From: JALYUA01 sp038239305 | GTDB taxonomy: Bacteria > Acidobacteriota > Thermoanaerobaculia > UBA5066 > Gp7-AA6 | Assembly: GCA_038239305.1 (NCBI GenBank) | Contig: JBBSEW010000003.1 | Location: 1-64,000, forward strand | Direction: 5' to 3' | Length of the DNA stretch: 64,000 nt | In this document: positions 1 to 9,754 of the stretch, in pieces | Position numbering within the stretch: position 1 is the stretch's first letter | How the letters are laid out: each line of letters starts with the position of its first letter | Notes under the pieces: model-generated | Told to the model about the DNA's origin: nothing | The model's input: only the letters and a program-made list of their open reading frames with translations | Database searches by the model: none | Translations under genes and position numbers: made by a program

Positions 1-348
1 CCGCGATGGGTATCGGGGCGTTGGGTCGGGGCGTTCTGCGCGGAGGGAATGCTCGGGTGGATGTTGCCCGGCTCGGCCGGATGCGGCCTCGACCGGGCGG
101 ATGGAGGCGGGCTCCGGCTCCCGCAACGGGAGGCTCCTCCTTCCCTCCGGTCAGGAGACTCCTCCCGTTGCGAGCGGGCTGGGGCGGTCGGGCTGGTCGA
201 CTTGCTTGCGCCCTCCTGGCCGCCGCGAACCCCTCGGTCGCGAGATCGTCCTTCGTCGCGCCGGTGCAGATCCCTCGTCCGTCATTCGAAATGCATCCCG
301 AGAGCTGCCGAGCCGTCTCGTCTCTACCCGATCCCACTTAGTTCGTTG

Positions 349-550
349 GTTCGATTGATCGCGAGATCATGAGATCGCGAGATCACGAGATTCCAACAGG
401 AAGCGTTCCCCCTCTCCCGGCGGGAGAGGGCCGGGGTGAGGGGCGAGGGCGGTTTCTTCTCATTCCCCGATCCCCGATCCCCGATCCTCGATCACCCGAT
501 TCCCTTGATTGATCACCCGATCACCCGATCACCCGATTCCCCCTCACCCG
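349..550. repeat. Short-tandem-repeat mosaic A
   Basis: Positions 349-393 repeat an 8-bp unit of the form GATCGCGA/GATCATGA. Positions 463-550 repeat CCCCGAT and GATCACCC units with small variations. A REP-like palindrome separates the two blocks. The stretch 349-384 is identical, base for base, to 53501-53536. Similar units recur in at least five other spacers of this window. Confidence 0.8.
409..443. repeat. REP-like palindromic element, copy 1
   Basis: The core CTCTCCCGGCGGGAGAG is a perfect inverted repeat followed by GGCCGGGGTGAGGGG. Near-identical copies lie at 53383-53415 and 58626-58660, and a degenerate one at 2849-2879. The sequence resembles the abundant CCCTCTCCCGC...GCGGGAGAGGG-type REP elements of many high-GC bacteria. 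Confidence 0.75.
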
Positions 551-588
551 ACTCTCCCTCCCGTCCCGATCGTGCCAGAATCCTCTCC

Positions 589-2163
589 ATGAACCGCGAC
601 GGCGAAAAGGAGTCCCGTCCCGCCCCGCCGGCCGAGACGAGCTCCGGCATTCCGATTGCCCCGTTCTACGGACAGCCTTCTCCCGGCGAATTTCCGTTTC
701 TGCGGGGGATCTCCGCCGAGGGATACCGGTCCCGGTTCTGGACCATGCGCCAGTACGCGGGCTTCGGATCCGCCGAGGAGTCGAACCGCCGCTATCGGTA
801 TCTGCTCGCGCAGGGGCAGACGGGCCTTTCCGTCGCCTTCGACCTCCCGACCCAGATGGGATACGACTCAGACGATCCGGTCGCGCGCGGCGAGGTGGGC
901 CGCGTCGGCGTACCGATCTCGACGATCGAGGACATGCGGATTCTCACGGACGGCCTGCCTCTCGAAAGCGTCTCGATCTCCATGACGATCAACTCGACGG
1001 CGTCGATCCTGCTCGCCTTCCTGCTCGGCGTCGCCCGGGAGAGGGGGATCTCGTGGGACCGGCTCTCCGGGACCGTGCAGAATGACCTGCTGAAAGAGTA
1101 CGTCGCCCGCGGTACCTACATTTTCCCGCCCCAGGCCTCCCTGAAGCTCACGACGGACGTCTTCGAGTTCTGCGGAAAGAACGTTCCGCGTTGGAACACG
1201 ATCTCGATTTCCGGGTACCACATCCGCGAGGCGGGGGCGACGGCGGTCCAGGAGGTCGCCTTCACCCTCGGAAATGCCGTCGCGTACCTCGAGGCGGCGC
1301 TCTCTCGGGGACTTGCGATCGACGACATCGCTCCGCGCATCTCCTTCTTTTTCAATGCGCACTCCAATTTCTTCGAGGAGATCGCCAAGTTCCGGGCGGC
1401 ACGCTCCCTGTGGGCGGAAATCACCCGTGACCGATTCGGCGCGAAGGATCCCCGGTCGTGGCGGCTTCGATTCCACGCGCAGACGGCGGGCTCGACTCTC
1501 ACGGCGCAGCAGAGCGACGTCAACGCGGTGCGCGTCACGCTCCAGGCGCTCGCGGCGGTGCTCGGGGGGACCCAGTCCCTGCACACGAATGCGGCGGACG
1601 AAGCCCTGGCTCTTCCGACCGAGCAATCCGCGCGCCTCGCCCTCCGGACGCAGCAGGTGATCGCTTTCGAGTCGGGCGTCGCCGACGTGACCGACCCCCT
1701 CGGCGGTTCCTACCTGGTCGAGGCGTGGACCGGGGAGATCCGCGATCGCGCGCGCGCTCTTCTCGAGAAGATCGACGGGCTCGGCGGGGCGGTCGCGGCG
1801 ATCGAGAACGGGTTCCTGGCGCGGGAGATCGAGGAGTCCGCTTACGTGGCGCAGAAAGAGATCGAGAGCGGGCGCCGGACCGTGGTCGGCGTCAACGCAT
1901 TTCAGGAGGAGGGCGGCGGGCGACCCCCGACGCTCTCGATCGATCCGGCGCTCGAGAGGGAGCAGGTCGAGCGCCTTGCCGCTTTTCGCGCCCGCCGGGA
2001 CGCTCGACAGGTCGAAAAGCGGCTCGAGGAGCTCCGTTGCGCCGCCGGCGAAGATCGCAATCTCATGCCGCTGATTCTGGAAGCCGTTTCGGGCAGCGCG
2101 ACACTCGGAGAAGTGGTGAATGCCCTGAAATCCGTCTATGGAGAACACGTCCCCGGCCGTTAA
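589..2163 (+). CDS. Methylmalonyl-CoA mutase, large (catalytic) subunit
   Basis: This 524-residue protein is the CoA-binding TIM-barrel half of an adenosylcobalamin-dependent acyl-CoA mutase, interconverting methylmalonyl-CoA and succinyl-CoA. The segments SVAFDLPTQMGYDSDDP, SISGYHIREAGA and LGGTQSLHTN are family hallmarks. Tyr56, Arg174 and His211 fall at the spacing of Tyr89, Arg207 and His244 of the Propionibacterium enzyme, which favours a methylmalonyl rather than isobutyryl or hydroxyisobutyryl substrate. The protein ends at about 524 residues and lacks the C-terminal B12-binding domain, so it needs a separate small subunit, which is not in the window. I chose the ATG at 589 because upstream sequence is repeat-derived and CAGAAT, a plausible -10, ends 7 nt before it. 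Confidence 0.9.
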   Translation: MNRDGEKESRPAPPAETSSGIPIAPFYGQPSPGEFPFLRGISAEGYRSRFWTMRQYAGFGSAEESNRRYRYLLAQGQTGLSVAFDLPTQMGYDSDDPVARGEVGRVGVPISTIEDMRILTDGLPLESVSISMTINSTASILLAFLLGVARERGISWDRLSGTVQNDLLKEYVARGTYIFPPQASLKLTTDVFEFCGKNVPRWNTISISGYHIREAGATAVQEVAFTLGNAVAYLEAALSRGLAIDDIAPRISFFFNAHSNFFEEIAKFRAARSLWAEITRDRFGAKDPRSWRLRFHAQTAGSTLTAQQSDVNAVRVTLQALAAVLGGTQSLHTNAADEALALPTEQSARLALRTQQVIAFESGVADVTDPLGGSYLVEAWTGEIRDRARALLEKIDGLGGAVAAIENGFLAREIEESAYVAQKEIESGRRTVVGVNAFQEEGGGRPPTLSIDPALEREQVERLAAFRARRDARQVEKRLEELRCAAGEDRNLMPLILEAVSGSATLGEVVNALKSVYGEHVPGR

Positions 2164-2596
2164 CGGGCCGTTAAGTGCCACGTCTAAAGGCGGTTGCGGG
2201 TGTGGAAAACGAATTCTCCTGTGCGTCTCTCGGTCCCGTTCGCCGTCGAAATTGCGGCGTAACTCGGCAAGTCTTTTCGTATCATAGGTTTACAGAATCG
2301 CACAGGTCGGTGTGCAAACTGGACGGCGACCGCGGGATTTCGCCGTTTTTCCTCGCTTTCCGCAGGCATTTCGACAGGGTTTTCCACCGTCGTTTCGGAA
2401 AACTCCCCGCCGGCCTCGAAACATTGGGGAAATGACTCTCCGGCAAGAGGCGGGCCGTCTTTCCCGCGGTCGCTCCAGATCCGATCGGGCGCTCCTTCAA
2501 GCCTCGCATTTGCTCAGGCGGGTCGCCCAAGAGCGCTTTGAATGAATTGCGGATGGCATCGCTGTCGGCTGACACGCGAGCGGTTCGCTCGATCCG

Positions 2597-2763
2597 CCCG
2601 CCGCCGGCTGCGCCTCCCGCCCGAGGCACGCGGTGGCCTCGGGGCTGAGAGGGAGAACCTGGCTCCCGCTCGTCGTTCGGTCGCAGCCGCCGGGACGCGA
2701 TAGAGGGAGTCCGGTGTGTTCCCTCACTCATGGCCTCGTGCGGGAGGCTCCGCCGGCGGCGGG
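2597..2763. repeat. 31-bp imperfect inverted repeat enclosing 105 bp
   Basis: Arms 2597-2627 and 2733-2763 are reverse complements at 28 of 31 positions. They are GC-rich, sharing the core CCTCCCGC / GCGGGAGG. No transposase or target-site duplication was found, so a MITE-like element, a long hairpin or chance GC symmetry remain possible. Confidence 0.6.
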
Positions 2764-2848
2764 CTCCAGGGAGGCTGCCGTCAGACCGCGAGGGCGTCAC
2801 AGGATCCGGACTTTCTTTCTTTGAGGCGCCCCTCCGCTTCATCCTCGT

Positions 2849-2879
2849 CCCTTCGCGGCAGGAGGGTCGGGGTGAGGGG
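2849..2879. repeat. REP-like element, degenerate copy
   Basis: The right half GTCGGGGTGAGGGG closely matches the other copies, but the left arm has drifted (CCCTTCGCGGCAGGAGGG), so the palindrome is imperfect. Confidence 0.5.
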
Positions 2880-3030
2880 CTTCTCGGTTCGAGTCCCACC
2901 GACTTCGAAAATCGAGAATTCGACAAATTGAGGATCCCGAAATCAGGAGAGAACGTGGAATTCGAACTCACAACGAGAGCGATGCGGAAGATCCGGGGGC
3001 CGCGGCCCACTGCAGGGCGGTGTGGGACGG

Positions 3031-3597
3031 TCAGCGCGGGTCGGGCGGCTCGAAGCAGCGGCGGCAGCGGGCCTCGTAGAGGCCCTGCGCGCCAACGATG
3101 ACCCGCTCGTCGCTCTCGACCAGCCGTTGCGTGTTGTTGGCCGGAGATCCGCACCGGACGCAAATGGCAAGAGTCTTGGTGACGTCTTCGGCGACCGCCA
3201 TGAGCGACGGGATCGGCTCGAACGGATTTCCGCGGTAATCCTTGTCGAGCCCGGCGACGATGACGCGTTTTCCCTGGTCCGCCATGCGCTGACAGGCAGC
3301 GACCAGGCCGCCGTCGAAGAACTGCGCCTCATCGACGCCGACGACTTCCGTCCGGTGGTCCAGCTTCGCGAGAAGCTCCTCGCTCGAACGGATCGAGATC
3401 GACGGAAGTCGCATTTCGCTGTGGGAAACGATTTCCGCGTCCGAGTATCGCTCGTCGATCGCGGGCTTGAAAATCTGCACGCGCTGCTTGGCGATGATCG
3501 TCCGGCGCAGCCTTCGGATGAGCTCTTCGCTCTTGCCCGAGAACATGCTGCCGCAGATCACCTCGATCCAGCCGAGCTGCGTCTTGATGAGGGCCAT
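3031..3597 (-). CDS. tdk: Thymidine kinase, type II
   Basis: The 188-residue protein phosphorylates thymidine to dTMP in the salvage pathway. It has the P-loop GSMFSGKS (residues 16-23), the catalytic Glu90 in VDEAQFF, and four zinc-ligand cysteines at 146, 149, 178 and 181 (CVRC...CRRC). The length is normal for bacterial type II TK. It stands alone, 98 bp upstream of the DUF58 gene's 3' end. The ATG at 3597 has no Shine-Dalgarno, but TAACAT, a -10 candidate, lies 11 nt upstream, implying a very short leader. Confidence 0.95.
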   Translation of the reverse strand: MALIKTQLGWIEVICGSMFSGKSEELIRRLRRTIIAKQRVQIFKPAIDERYSDAEIVSHSEMRLPSISIRSSEELLAKLDHRTEVVGVDEAQFFDGGLVAACQRMADQGKRVIVAGLDKDYRGNPFEPIPSLMAVAEDVTKTLAICVRCGSPANNTQRLVESDERVIVGAQGLYEARCRRCFEPPDPR

Positions 3598-3608
3598 GGC
3601 GCGCGCGG

Positions 3609-3614
3609 ATGTTA
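3609..3614 (-). promoter_or_regulatory. Candidate -10 box of tdk
   Basis: On the minus strand this reads TAACAT, 11 nt before the ATG. It fits the short-leader pattern seen for several first genes here. No clear -35 was found. Confidence 0.4.
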
Positions 3615-3695
3615 CACGCAACGTCCGCTCCGCCCGCCTTCCCTCGTCCGGCCCGCCCCGCCCCCCGACTCCGGACCGCCCGGACGCCCGCCCGT

Positions 3696-5051
3696 TTAAC
3701 TCGTCCGGGAACCCGCTGTCAGGCGGCGTACCGTGGACGCCTGAGCTCGATTTGCTCCATGCGAACGGAGAGACCTCATGTAGATCTCGAGGGTCTCGAG
3801 CGTCAGCCGATCGGCCGACGTGGAGACCGAATCGATACCGAAGTGCCGCAGCCGCGCGGACAGATCCCGGTTTCCGAGGAGGATCTCGAGCGCTGAAACC
3901 TTCGCGTATGCGCCGGCCACTCCGTTCGGGGCTTCGTACGCGAGGCGGGCGATCTCCGTGTCCTCGAGATGCACGAGGAGCGGCCGATGATGACGCCGCA
4001 GCGTGAGAAGCGCCTCGCGCAGGAGCTCGGCGCCCGCGAGGTCGACGAGGGACGTCAGCAGGACGACCCGGGCGCTGCGAAACTCGGCCTCGCGCGCGGC
4101 GGCAGCGGCGGCGTCGTAGGCGGACTCGGAGAGCCGGGCCGGAAGGTCGTAGAGGGCCGCATACGCGTGTGCGATCCCCCGGGCCCCTGTCCGGACGCGG
4201 ATCAGCCGGTCGACGCGGTCGGAGAACGCCGCGACGAGGACGCGATCCCCGCGTGCGGAGGCGAACCGCGTGAGCGCGAGGGCTGCCGCGAGCGCCGCGT
4301 CGAGCTTGCTGCGGCCTCCGTCCGAGGACGCCATCGCGCGGCCGCAGTCGAGCAGGATGACGAGGCTCGCGCTCTTCTCCCACGTTTCCTCCCGCACGAG
4401 TACCTCGCCGTGGCGCGCGGTTGCCTTCCAGTGGATCCGGTTCGGCGGATCACCTGCCGCGTAGCGCCGCACGCCGTAGAGCTCCGAGCCCGGCCCCTGC
4501 AGGATCGTCGGCGAGAGGCCGAGTTGTCGCCGGTGCGCAAGCGCGAGCAGACGCCCCGCCTCTCCCTCCCAGCGGACCTGCGGAAAGACGCGCACGGTCT
4601 CGGCAGAGAGGATGTCGCGCTGGCTCCAGGCGAGCCCCCAGGGACCCTCGATGCGCGCGGTGAGCGGCAGAATCACGTGGGAGCCGCGGCGCCTCGGAAC
4701 GATGGCGTAAGTCCATCGTTGTGGCCGGTCCGCGGCGAGCGTCACCCGCTCGCGGACCGGCGCGGCGGCGAGGGCCGGGTGAAGACCGTCCCGCAGCCAG
4801 AGGGTCCGCGCGCCTCCCGAGATCGAAAGCTCGATCGTCACATTCGCGGACGCTCCCTGCGCGAGGAGCGTCGGCCATCGACGGATGGCGGTGACCGCCG
4901 AGAGGCGTGCCTCGCGCGCGTCCCACGCCCAGGCCGCTGCGAGCGCCACGTTGGCCGCGATGAGCCCCCAGCGGAGAGGCGGGACGAGAACGGAAACCGC
5001 CGCCACGAGGGCGAGGATGCATCCGATGCGGAGGAGCTTCGCCGAAGGCAT
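3696..5051 (-). CDS. DUF58 domain-containing membrane protein
   Basis: The protein has 451 residues. Two N-terminal hydrophobic segments (about 7-25 and 28-43) are followed by a beta-rich region and the DUF58 signature GSELYGVRRYAAGDPPNRIHW, then a von Willebrand A-like domain beginning LVILLDCGRAM. DUF58 proteins almost always sit beside a MoxR ATPase, as here, and the pair is thought to act as chaperone/adaptor; the client is unknown. It is the last gene of the minus-strand operon beginning near 10.5 kb. Its start lies 60 bp after the moxR stop; that gap contains three ATCCGCC tandem units. Confidence 0.88.
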   Translation of the reverse strand: MPSAKLLRIGCILALVAAVSVLVPPLRWGLIAANVALAAAWAWDAREARLSAVTAIRRWPTLLAQGASANVTIELSISGGARTLWLRDGLHPALAAAPVRERVTLAADRPQRWTYAIVPRRRGSHVILPLTARIEGPWGLAWSQRDILSAETVRVFPQVRWEGEAGRLLALAHRRQLGLSPTILQGPGSELYGVRRYAAGDPPNRIHWKATARHGEVLVREETWEKSASLVILLDCGRAMASSDGGRSKLDAALAAALALTRFASARGDRVLVAAFSDRVDRLIRVRTGARGIAHAYAALYDLPARLSESAYDAAAAAAREAEFRSARVVLLTSLVDLAGAELLREALLTLRRHHRPLLVHLEDTEIARLAYEAPNGVAGAYAKVSALEILLGNRDLSARLRHFGIDSVSTSADRLTLETLEIYMRSLRSHGANRAQASTVRRLTAGSRTS

Positions 5052-5063
5052 GTTCGTTCAGCT

Positions 5064-5084
5064 ATCCGCCATCCGCCATCCGCC
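5064..5084. repeat. ATCCGCC tandem repeat (3 units)
   Basis: Three perfect 7-bp units fill part of the 60-bp gap between the DUF58 and moxR genes. The period matches the heptamer repeats found in other spacers. Confidence 0.7.
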
Positions 5085-5111
5085 AAGCGCTCCCGCCATT
5101 CGCTCTCCGCT

Positions 5112-6097
<986 letters not shown>

Positions 6098-6098
<1 letters not shown>

Positions 6099-7213
6099 CA
6101 GAGAGACCTCCAGCGACGTTGGGAGCGCGCGACGGTCTTCGCGAGCTCGAGAAATTCGGATTCTCCTCCGCCAGCCGCTCGGGCGGCGGCCAGCAGAGGG
6201 GGCGGCACACGGACCCGCGGATCGAGTCGTACCGCAGCTTCGACGAGCCGGGCGGACGCCGCGGAGGAATGGCGGAGGCGGCGGTGAAGGGCTCCGAGAC
6301 CGAAAAGAAATGCCGACGCGGACCCCGATATCTCTGGAGGCTCCTCCCACGACGGTCCGAAGCGGCGGCTGAGCGCGAACGCCGCGAGCCCATAGAGAAG
6401 GAGCAGCTCGGCCAGCAGCAGGTCCAGGCTATGCGCGCTTCCGTCGTCCGCCCGCGCGCCAGGAGATACGAGGCCATGGTGGTATTCCGCGAACGTGATG
6501 CGCCCCGAATTGGCGGAGCGAAGGGATTCGAGAAGACTCGCGTTACCCGCGCTCCCCAGGCGTCCGTTGGAAAGCGCGTCTGCCGGTAGCACCACCAGCC
6601 GTCCGTGGCCTCGCGCGATCACGAAGACCGCCGGCGTTCCCCCCTCTCCGCGATACAGGACGACGGCGTCGTCGGGCGCCTGCGGCACGCGATCCGGAGC
6701 GCGGACGACGACCTCGCGCGCGCCCGCACCGAAAGCCGGCTCCGGGCGCAGGCGCCAGTCCGCCTTCGCGTATGCCCACCATCGCCGGGGGCCGAGAGGG
6801 GGATGTCCTCGCGCGGGAACGATCGAGAGCCCGAAGCCCCCCGCGAGGAGCTCCTCCAGCATGCCTGTTCTGCCCGAGTACGCGAAGATCACGGTGCTGC
6901 CGGCCGCGAGGCCGCGGCGCGCGGCGTTCATTTCTTCGCCGGGCAGGAAAGTGGAGGCGGGAAACGCCAGAATCAGCGCGTCACCCGACGCGAGATTCTC
7001 GGGCGGGGCGTCGGCGAGGGAGACCCGCGAGCCGCGTCTCTCGAGATAGATCCTCGCGGCGAGCAGGCCGTCCGGCGAAGCGCTCAGCGCGCTCGCACCG
7101 GCCGCGCCGCCCTTGCGCGCGACGAGCGCTCCGACGAGAGCGACTGCCGCGAGTACCGCGGCCCAGAGCCACGCGCTGGCCCACACGCGGCGGCTGCCGG
7201 CGATCGGTTCCAT
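6098..7213 (-). CDS. DUF4350 domain-containing membrane protein
   Basis: This 371-residue protein has an N-terminal membrane segment (about 13-31), a soluble GATase-like DUF4350 region (ALILAFPASTFLPGEEMNAARRG and following) and a second membrane segment (LLLAELLLLYGLAAFAL) before a basic tail. DUF4350 proteins accompany MoxR/DUF58/DUF4129 operons; their biochemical role is unknown. Start and stop both overlap neighbours as TGATG. Confidence 0.8.
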
Positions 7214-7869
7214 CAACCGAGAGCCCTCTCGAACCGCTCGAGCGACGCGGATACTTCGGATGCGGCGGGCCGGTGAGGGCCGTACAGCAGGGCGTCGATC
7301 TCGAGCCCGACACGGCCGAGATCCCCTCGCGCGGCTCGCGTGAGCAGGTCGCGGGTCGTCCAGCTCGAGTCGACGGGAATTCCTCCCGCGAGCGACTCCG
7401 CGAGCCACCACCACAGGGCTTCGAGCGCGCCGGCGACGTCGCCCCGCGCCAGCTGTATCTCGACCTCCCGTCTCCAGGCCGCGGCATCGCGGCGGGCCGG
7501 AGCCGCCTCGGCGGCCTCGACGCGGGAACCGGAGGAGGCGGAAGAGCGACGGCGGCCGTAGCTCACGATCCTCCGCACCACGAAGACGCCGAGGGCGGCG
7601 GCGGCCGCCGCGATGATGAGAAACGTCGCCAGCGGAAGCAGGGGGACGACGCCGCCTGCACCCGAGAAGGCTTCCGTGAGCGCGCGGGCGAGCGCGCGCC
7701 ACGCGGCCTCGATGAGCGCCGTCGCGTAGCCCCCGAGTCCCGGCCGGGCCGGCGTCGACGAAACTCCCGTCTCCGCGATGACTCGCCGCACGAGCGCGCC
7801 GTCGCCGTCGCGCCAGACGAGCGTGGGAGCGGGCGCGGCGGCGACCGCCCGGAGGATCGACGACGTCAT
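7213..7869 (-). CDS. DUF4129 domain-containing membrane protein
   Basis: The protein has 218 residues. One strong membrane helix (VVPLLPLATFLIIAAAAAALGVFVV) is followed by a cytoplasmic region with the DUF4129-like WWWLAESLAGGI...WTTRDLL motif. The short N-terminal part contains no signal peptide. The start overlaps the upstream stop by four bases (ATGA). The family is a standard member of MoxR-DUF58 clusters, of unknown function; some relatives are fused to transglutaminases. Confidence 0.75.
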   Translation of the reverse strand: MTSSILRAVAAAPAPTLVWRDGDGALVRRVIAETGVSSTPARPGLGGYATALIEAAWRALARALTEAFSGAGGVVPLLPLATFLIIAAAAAALGVFVVRRIVSYGRRRSSASSGSRVEAAEAAPARRDAAAWRREVEIQLARGDVAGALEALWWWLAESLAGGIPVDSSWTTRDLLTRAARGDLGRVGLEIDALLYGPHRPAASEVSASLERFERALG

Positions 7870-8792
7870 GCGGGCTCGCCCGGCGCGGTCGGAGCAGGAA
7901 AATCCGAAGCGGGCCCGAACCGGGCGTCGATGGCAGAGGCGAGGTCCGTCCCCTCCTTGCGCCGGACGACGTCGAAGTAGAGGAGGGCGATGCCGAACGA
8001 GCTGTAGATGCTGACCGCCGTGGACACGAGCGATTTGAGCATCGCCGACGGAATCTGGGTCCACATGGTCGAGGCGTAGAGAGCCTGCGCATTTCCCGCT
8101 CCTCCGGCGGACACGCTGCGCGCGATCGCGAGGCTGTGCATGATCGTGAAGGGCATCTGGACGAGGATCCCCACGACGAAGCCGATGAGCCCCGAGACCA
8201 GGTACAGGAGGAAGATCTTCGTGCCGGTGTTGTCGAGGAACCGCTTGTGGGGGTTGTAGCGGACGAGCTTCCAGCTCCGCTTGAGAGCGGCGGGCCCGCG
8301 GAGGCCTTCGACCGCCATGGCGGGGACCGCGAAGGCGAAACCAAATCCGAGCAGGAGGCCGGGCAGGATCAGGCAGAGGAAACCGAGCGCGATCAGGGCG
8401 ATCGCGAGCAGCAGCGTGCCGATCGTCGAGGGCTGGAGGACGAAGCTCCACTTCGCCTTCATGTCGATGGGGCGGTTCGCGGCGCCGTCACACGCGGCCG
8501 CCGTGAGAACGCCGGCGGTGAGGTTGTAGAGGATCATGGCCACGAACATCGACAGGAGCAGGAGCAGGCATCCGGTTCCCGAGAGCCAGTCGGCCATCGC
8601 GCCGGGACCACCCGTCATCATCCCGCTCATCCATTGCGTCTGCGCCCACGCGAGAAGGGCCGAGAGTACGGCGAGGGGCACGGCGACCGGCAGATACATG
8701 ACGCGGATGTGCCGGCGTGTGAGCTTCATCGCCTCGTCGAGAAGGACCCGGAACAGAATCGGTTCGGGAGGGGGTGCCGCGGCTTCCATCAT
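7866..8792 (-). CDS. Polytopic membrane protein in the MoxR/SpoIIM cluster
   Basis: The 308-residue protein has roughly six hydrophobic helices, including LPVAVPLAVLSALLAWA, CLLLLLSMFVAMILY and LLLAIALIALGFLCLILPG. The segment AMAVEGLRGPAALKRSWKLVR resembles the conserved loop of DUF975/glycerophosphodiesterase-type membrane domains. Two adjacent ATGs are possible: 8792 (ATGA overlap with spoIIM stop) or 8789, which sits better behind the GGAGG. Function is not known; context points to envelope organisation with SpoIIM and RDD partners. Confidence 0.75.
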   Translation of the reverse strand: MMEAAAPPPEPILFRVLLDEAMKLTRRHIRVMYLPVAVPLAVLSALLAWAQTQWMSGMMTGGPGAMADWLSGTGCLLLLLSMFVAMILYNLTAGVLTAAACDGAANRPIDMKAKWSFVLQPSTIGTLLLAIALIALGFLCLILPGLLLGFGFAFAVPAMAVEGLRGPAALKRSWKLVRYNPHKRFLDNTGTKIFLLYLVSGLIGFVVGILVQMPFTIMHSLAIARSVSAGGAGNAQALYASTMWTQIPSAMLKSLVSTAVSIYSSFGIALLYFDVVRRKEGTDLASAIDARFGPASDFPAPTAPGEPA

Positions 8793-9754
8793 CGTTCCTC
8801 CTTCCGGGAGAAGGGACCCACGCACGTGAGGAGAAAAAGGGCCAGGAGCGAGAATCCGACGATCAGTTTCAAAAGCGGCGGGACCGCCGTCGAAGGCGAC
8901 AGAAATCCCTCCACGATTCCGAGGGGGATAAACCACGGGAGGCATCCGAGCAGCAGGACGAGCGCGTCCTTTCCCGCGAGACGGAGGGCGTCCCGGCGCG
9001 GCGAGTCCGTTGCCTCGACCAGCGCGCGCCCCATACGGAGGCCGGCGGCCGCCGTCACGATGATCAGCGTCAACTCGAGGGGCCCATGCGCGGACACGAA
9101 CTCGAAAAGCCGGCCGGCGAGGGAGTAGTGGAGCGTGACCCCGAAGACGGCCCCGAGCAGAAACCCGTTCAGGAAGAGGATGTAAAGCGCTCCGACGCCC
9201 GCGGCCGCGCCTCCCGCCCACCCGACCAGAGCGACGCCGAGATTGTTGCGGGCGATCGCGGACGAGGAGATCGACGGCGGGACGGACTGCACCAGGGACT
9301 CCGTCCAGAGGTGCCCGCTGCGGAGCTCTTCGAGTGTCGCCGGCCCCAGCAGCGCGGTCGCGACGGAAGGCTGCACGGCGGCGAGCGCCAGGCCGAAGAC
9401 GGCGCCGAGCGCGAGAAGGAAGACCGCGGCGAGCGTGTTCACGCGGTTGCGGGCGAACGCCGCCGGAAAGGCGTCGCGCCAGAATCGCAGGAGAGAGAAG
9501 CCCGAGTCCTCCGGGTCGCGATGGAGGAACCGGGTCGCGAGCAGGGCCGCTCGTTCGAGCCGGCGCGCCGCGCCTGTTCCGGGAAAGCGGGCGTTCGCCA
9601 ATCCACTGTCGTGGAGAATCTGCCGGTAGCGGACGGCGAGGAACTCGAGGTCGTCGTAAGCGACGGAACCGGGACGCCGCTGCGCGCTCTCGAGCCTGGC
9701 TTCGAACTCCTGCCAGCCCGGCTCGCGCAGGCGCAGAAACGCCGCGTAGTCCAT
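8789..9754 (-). CDS. SpoIIM/DUF95-family membrane protein
   Basis: This 321-residue protein has a soluble N-terminal domain (1-105) and five or six helices starting RNRVNTLAAVFLLALGAVFG. The ARNNLGVALVGWAGGAAAGVG segment and the NGFLLG loop match the SpoIIM/DUF95 family. In non-sporulating bacteria these proteins pair with RDD proteins beside MoxR operons, as here. It overlaps both neighbours (TGATG upstream, ATGA downstream). Confidence 0.85.
   Translation of the reverse strand: MDYAAFLRLREPGWQEFEARLESAQRRPGSVAYDDLEFLAVRYRQILHDSGLANARFPGTGAARRLERAALLATRFLHRDPEDSGFSLLRFWRDAFPAAFARNRVNTLAAVFLLALGAVFGLALAAVQPSVATALLGPATLEELRSGHLWTESLVQSVPPSISSSAIARNNLGVALVGWAGGAAAGVGALYILFLNGFLLGAVFGVTLHYSLAGRLFEFVSAHGPLELTLIIVTAAAGLRMGRALVEATDSPRRDALRLAGKDALVLLLGCLPWFIPLGIVEGFLSPSTAVPPLLKLIVGFSLLALFLLTCVGPFSRKEER

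Larger units (their letters stand above)
1..588. other. Intergenic region without a supported gene
   Basis: Open frames here have no recognisable domain and look like GC-driven shadows. The left part holds a hairpin with perfect 12-bp arms at 122-133 and 161-172. The right part, from about 349, is a mosaic of short tandem repeats and a REP-like palindrome running almost to the mutase start codon. I see no RNA gene. Confidence 0.6.
2164..3030. other. Intergenic region between mutase and thymidine kinase genes
   Basis: About 870 bases carry no convincing gene; frames on either strand lack domains. It contains a long inverted repeat (arms 2597-2627 and 2733-2763) and a degenerate REP-like copy (2849-2879). 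A GGTTCGAGTCC string at about 2886 resembles a tRNA T-arm but no cloverleaf forms around it. Confidence 0.55.

Noticed and set aside
589..2163. Loss of the substrate-binding Arg in the mutase (a Lys at residue 186 first looked like the replacement)
   Set aside because: Counting from Tyr56 and His211 shows the equivalent Arg is residue 174, which is present.
868..2181. 437-codon frame antisense to the mutase gene
   Set aside because: Shadow of a strongly conserved gene on the other strand.
2880..2910. GGTTCGAGTCC resembling a tRNA T-arm
   Set aside because: The flanking bases do not pair as a T stem and no acceptor, D or anticodon arms can be drawn around it.
2282..3163. 293-codon minus-strand open frame in the spacer and across tdk
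   Set aside because: No domain, overlaps tdk in another frame, and composition is typical of GC-driven open frames.
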